The notes beneath the pieces were generated by a model. It saw nothing but the letters and a program-made list of their open reading frames with translations, was not told where the DNA came from and did no database searches. Both the position numbers and the translations under genes were made by a program. Below are positions 6,090 through 8,908 of a stretch of 8,908 nucleotides of DNA, in pieces; positions within the stretch are counted from its first letter, which is position 1, and each line of letters begins with the position of its first letter. Source of the DNA: Treponema sp. (lineage in GTDB: Bacteria; Spirochaetota; Spirochaetia; Treponematales; Breznakiellaceae); the NCBI GenBank assembly GCA_031284385.1, contig JAISZZ010000152.1, positions 1-8,908 of the forward strand, read 5' to 3'.

Positions 6090-8042
6090 TTACGCCCCAA
6101 ACAGGCTCGCGTCCGTATGCGGCAGAAAGCAGGCTGCCACAAACTCGTCCATGTATGACGGGTGAGATGACAACTCAAGGTAGGTCATCGCTCCGGCGCA
6201 GGCAGTCACCTGTCCGGCGGCGCGTTCCGAAACGAGCATCCCGTAAGCGCCCGACAGAGATGTATTCCCTATGTAATGAAATTTTCCAAGCGGCAGGTTC
6301 GGGAACATACCGATAAGTATCGCGTGCTCTATGTCGATGCCACTGCCTATGCCGCCGGCGACATAAACATCATCTATCGCTTCCTGCGGCATATCCACGA
6401 TTGCTAACATCGTCCGTATCGCTGAAAATATCGCACCCTTAGCGCGGATAAAGTTGTCTATGTCAACCTCCGACAGCACGATGTCCTTACCGCTTGAACT
6501 GTCCGCCGCAAACGCTACGATATAGCCGTGTCCGCCATAATCGTCTTTCACTATCCGTTTGCCCTCCACGTTGAACTTGCCCTTGGCATTGATGATGCCG
6601 CAGCGGAAAAGCTCGCCTATTATATCGATAAGGCCAGAGCCGCAAAGCCCCGCCGGTTTTTCGTCCTCGTCCCCTATCACGCTTAGTTTCGGCTCCATCG
6701 TGTCTTTGTCTACACTGCAAGCCTCCACCGCGCCGTTTGTCGCCCGCATACCGCAGCTTATCTCGCCGCCCTCGAAGGCCGGCCCTGCGGAACAGGCGCA
6801 GGACATCAAAAATTCCTTGCCGCCAAATACCAGTTCGCCGTTTGTTCCCAAATCTATAAACAACGACATTGTGTCCTTGTCGTAAATCATTGACGAGAAC
6901 ACGCCCGCCGCGATGTCTCCGCCCACGTAGGAGCCGGCTGAAGGGGCAAGCAACGTGCGCGCCTTTGGATTGAGCGGCAGTCCCAGAGCACCGGCGGAAA
7001 GCGCGTCCGTTTTGAAAAATGCCGGTATATAAGGCTCAAGCCGGATGAATTCGCCCGGCACGCCCATCACAAAGTGTGTCATTGTAGTGTTTCCGGCAAT
7101 CGCGGCGCGGTAAATCTGTTCCGGCTCTATTCCCGCGCCAAGACATACGCGCCTTATGAGCGGGGTAAGACATTCGTCTATTATGGCGCGGCGCAGACGC
7201 TCAAGGCCGCCGGGTTTTGCACTTTCGATGATACGGTTTATCACGTCCGCGCCGTACCGTATCTGAGCGTTGCCGCCTGAGGCCGCGGTAACAGGCTCGC
7301 CTGTCTCAAGGTTCACAAGCAGCATGGAAACTGTGGTCGTCCCTATGTCTATCGCCAGCCCGTACAGCGGACAGTCTTTCGAGGCGGGGCGCGTATCCAG
7401 TACGGTTATTTCACCGTCTCGCTCGCGGTGGATTACGCAGGAAACGCTTAATTCACCGCCTGACGTGTCTGACGAGCCGTCCCGCAGCGCCAAGGGCAGG
7501 CGGCGCAGCGCGAATAGGCTGAAAATTACCCGTTCCGCCCCCGTTTTTTCGGCAAGGGCGGTTTCGACACGCTCGCGATCGGCCATAGCGTCTTCCAACG
7601 AAGGGGCGCTTACTTCGATTTGTATTTTTTCAAGGCCGTGATCGCCGTCAAAATCAAGTTCTTTCAGTTTGGCTCGGAAGCTGTCGAAAGCGGTCTTTTC
7701 ACGCGCTCCCGAAAAGTCTGTTACCCGTATCCTGCTTTGGAACGCTTGCGCCGAAGCGGGTAGAAACAGTTCCATGTCTGAGGCTGGCTTTATGCTGCAG
7801 GCCAGACGCCAGCCTTCCGCGGCATCCACCTCCGTGATATGCGCCGTTTTTCCGCCGGCGGCATCGCCTGACAGCAGTTTTATCCGGCATTTGCCGCAGG
7901 TCCCATTACCGCCGCACGGTGCATCTATCACGACTCCGGCACGCCGCGCTATGTCAAGCGCGGTTTCGTTTGATAACCCCGTAACGGATACGGAGTCGCC
8001 ACCTTCAATTTTGAAGTTAATAGAATATCTTGATTTTTCCAT
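6090..8042 (-). CDS. RACo-type ATP-dependent reductive activator of a corrinoid protein (2Fe-2S plus ASKHA domains)
   Basis: This 650-aa cytoplasmic protein matches the family that uses ATP to drive electron transfer onto inactive Co(II) corrinoid, restoring Co(I). Known partners are the corrinoid iron-sulfur protein of the Wood-Ljungdahl pathway and O-demethylase corrinoid proteins. Residues 7-98 are a plant-type ferredoxin domain with Cys43, 49, 52 and 82 (CX5CX2CX29C). After a linker and middle domain, the ASKHA ATPase part starts with phosphate motif IDIGTTT (231-237). It continues with GNTTMTH (318-324), YVGGDIAAG (372-380), FIDLGTNGE (395-403), SCACSAGPAFEGG (414-426), GLCGSG (466-471) and VAGGIGSG (561-568). 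All motifs look intact and the length is normal. The N-terminal 2Fe-2S places it with RACo, not RamA, which has C-terminal 4Fe-4S clusters. The ATG has a GGGGGA ribosome-binding site and a promoter at 8101-8129. No corrinoid or methyltransferase gene is in the window, so the partner is unknown. Confidence 0.88.
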   Translation of the reverse strand: MEKSRYSINFKIEGGDSVSVTGLSNETALDIARRAGVVIDAPCGGNGTCGKCRIKLLSGDAAGGKTAHITEVDAAEGWRLACSIKPASDMELFLPASAQAFQSRIRVTDFSGAREKTAFDSFRAKLKELDFDGDHGLEKIQIEVSAPSLEDAMADRERVETALAEKTGAERVIFSLFALRRLPLALRDGSSDTSGGELSVSCVIHRERDGEITVLDTRPASKDCPLYGLAIDIGTTTVSMLLVNLETGEPVTAASGGNAQIRYGADVINRIIESAKPGGLERLRRAIIDECLTPLIRRVCLGAGIEPEQIYRAAIAGNTTMTHFVMGVPGEFIRLEPYIPAFFKTDALSAGALGLPLNPKARTLLAPSAGSYVGGDIAAGVFSSMIYDKDTMSLFIDLGTNGELVFGGKEFLMSCACSAGPAFEGGEISCGMRATNGAVEACSVDKDTMEPKLSVIGDEDEKPAGLCGSGLIDIIGELFRCGIINAKGKFNVEGKRIVKDDYGGHGYIVAFAADSSSGKDIVLSEVDIDNFIRAKGAIFSAIRTMLAIVDMPQEAIDDVYVAGGIGSGIDIEHAILIGMFPNLPLGKFHYIGNTSLSGAYGMLVSERAAGQVTACAGAMTYLELSSHPSYMDEFVAACFLPHTDASLFGA

Positions 8043-8100
8043 AAAATCCCCCAGAGTAACCCGCGCTAAGGTGTCCAGAAAGCGTTAGGCAGGCTATGAG

Positions 8101-8129
8101 AGTAAAGCATATTTACACCCAATAGTCAA
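8101..8129 (-). promoter_or_regulatory. Sigma70-like promoter of the RACo-like gene
   Basis: On the minus strand TTGACT (8129-8124) and TTTACT (8106-8101) are separated by exactly 17 bases, and the -10 is preceded by an extended TGC. Matches to consensus are five of six and four of six. Transcription would start near 8094 and leave a leader of about 50 bases. Confidence 0.6.
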
Positions 8130-8187
8130 GCGTGCGCATTGCCTAATAATTAACCTAGCCAAAATCAGACCACCGGGGCCTGACCAT

Positions 8188-8208
8188 CCTCCTGACAGGA
8201 GGCTTTTT
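8188..8208 (+). terminator. Terminator-like hairpin with T5 tail
   Basis: CCTCCT and AGGAGG pair around a three-base loop, followed by C and five T on the plus strand. No gene reads into it from the left, since the neighbour is divergent. It may end a small plus-strand RNA or act as an attenuator in the leader of the gene at 8301. The stem also hides a perfect AGGAGG, but no start codon follows at usable distance. Confidence 0.4.
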
Positions 8209-8242
8209 CACCATACTTTTTTTCACGGTTGAGTTTCAATAT

Positions 8243-8282
8243 CTGCCCAACCGCCTCGTTCAGCCTCCGGTTCATTGGGCAG
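8243..8282 (+). promoter_or_regulatory. Large stem-loop in the leader of the plus-strand gene
   Basis: CTGCCCAACCG (8243-8253) pairs with CGGTT (8268-8272) and TTGGGCAG (8275-8282), sharing the AA/TT pairs, with a two-base bulge and a 14-base loop. It ends 18 bases before the ATG at 8301, just upstream of the GGGGGAA ribosome-binding site. A role in translation or mRNA stability is inferred. Confidence 0.4.
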
Positions 8283-8300
8283 GCTTACTGGGGGAACGTA

Positions 8301-8908
8301 ATGCGAACCATTGCCGCATTCAAAAGCGACGCCATATATCATAATGTTGACTGGGACGAAATAGAGCGGAGAACAGAATCAATAATTGACTCAGGCAAAG
8401 GCGGCGCCGTCCTCGCCCTCGCCTTAAATGTACCGGGCGTTGCGCTCAAATCCGTAGTCAGCGCATCAGAAGCGCGGACGCTGGGCACCAAAGCGCGAGA
8501 CGTTTTTAACAAGGCGCATTCCCCAGAAGAGGCTTTTTCATTATTAAAAAAAGCAGGTTTAGATAAATATGTAGATGACGATTCTTTGAAGGACGCAGCG
8601 GAAACCCATTTTGCCCTAAACCCGAAGCCTGACCCTCTCTCAAAAGAACTAAAAAACGTACAGCCTACTCAAATGTATCCTGCGGCAATGAGGCGGCGCA
8701 AAGACGGCGACTTGCATATTTCTTTTGAGAGACCCATCGCAGACGGCATTGAACCGGGAACGGTCAAACTGCTCGACCCGTTTTCAAAAGGATCGTCTAT
8801 GGGAAAGATTGAATACCGTGTAGATGATCAGGGCATAACCATTGACAAGCTGAATGTGGGGAAGTTTACGGAGGGTAAAAATTACATAACCGACTATGAA
8901 ACGGTAAC
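8301..8908 (+). CDS. Unrecognised protein, N-terminal part (runs off the right edge)
   Basis: An uninterrupted frame starts at ATG 8301 and is open to the end of the window (202 complete codons). It begins MRTIAAFKSDAIYHNVDW and has GGGGGAA six bases upstream as ribosome-binding site. I do not recognise the family. The first 75 residues are mostly helix-like, with a short hydrophobic stretch at about 35-50 (AVLALALNVPGVALKSVV) that is too interrupted to be a sure membrane segment. Residues 125-202 are mixed, charged and beta-prone. There is no signal peptide or cysteine in the visible part. The codon use and lack of stops over 608 bases support a real gene. It is divergent from the RACo-like gene, with 258 bases between them holding a promoter for the latter and two hairpins on its own strand. 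Confidence 0.75.
   Translation, partial: MRTIAAFKSDAIYHNVDWDEIERRTESIIDSGKGGAVLALALNVPGVALKSVVSASEARTLGTKARDVFNKAHSPEEAFSLLKKAGLDKYVDDDSLKDAAETHFALNPKPDPLSKELKNVQPTQMYPAAMRRRKDGDLHISFERPIADGIEPGTVKLLDPFSKGSSMGKIEYRVDDQGITIDKLNVGKFTEGKNYITDYETV

Noticed and set aside
8043..8100. Possible cobalamin riboswitch before the corrinoid activator
   Set aside because: The leader after the predicted start is only about 50 bases, and no B12-box-like sequence is visible.
8085..8146. TTAGGCA/TGCCTAA inverted repeat flanking the RACo promoter, considered as an invertible promoter
   Set aside because: Seven-base arms are expected by chance in a spacer of this size, and no recombinase gene is present in the window.

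Overview
The base composition is near 50% GC. Five genes lie on the minus strand and one divergent, unfinished gene lies on the plus strand. Two large paralogous lipoproteins carry InlB-like, cadherin-like and glycine-rich domains. Together with an acetogenesis-type corrinoid-protein activator and a strong poly-G tract in a surface gene, they suggest a spirochaete, most likely a gut (termite-type) Treponema. This is inference from protein style; no rRNA or other marker is present.

Reading along the minus strand from the right edge: a RACo-type ATP-dependent reductive activator with an N-terminal 2Fe-2S domain (8042-6090) is preceded by a good sigma70-like promoter. Next comes glycine-rich lipoprotein A (5846-3780, 688 aa). 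A short protein resembling a cut-down class-III aminotransferase follows (3716-2937, 259 aa), then glycine-rich lipoprotein B (2724-580, 714 aa) with its own promoter and a convincing 3' terminator. After a 390-bp, unusually GC-rich and hairpin-rich spacer comes the first 63 codons of pyrB (189-1, leaving the window). On the plus strand an unrecognised protein starts at 8301 and is open at the right edge.

Lipoproteins A and B are clear paralogues with the same domain order: lipobox signal peptide, InlB-type repeat, cadherin-like beta-sandwich, a second beta-rich unit, and a C-terminal glycine-rich domain ending in GIVIIRFE. They look like outer-surface adhesin or sensory lipoproteins. The most striking feature is a run of 14 G (coding strand) in the middle of lipoprotein A. 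Any length change that is not a multiple of three produces a stop within 6 to 28 codons and removes the whole glycine-rich domain. This is the signature of an ON/OFF phase-variable surface protein, and paralogue B lacks the tract. pyrB and the activator are metabolic genes with no evident functional link to the lipoproteins. I see no CRISPR array, tRNA, rRNA, transposase or integrase.
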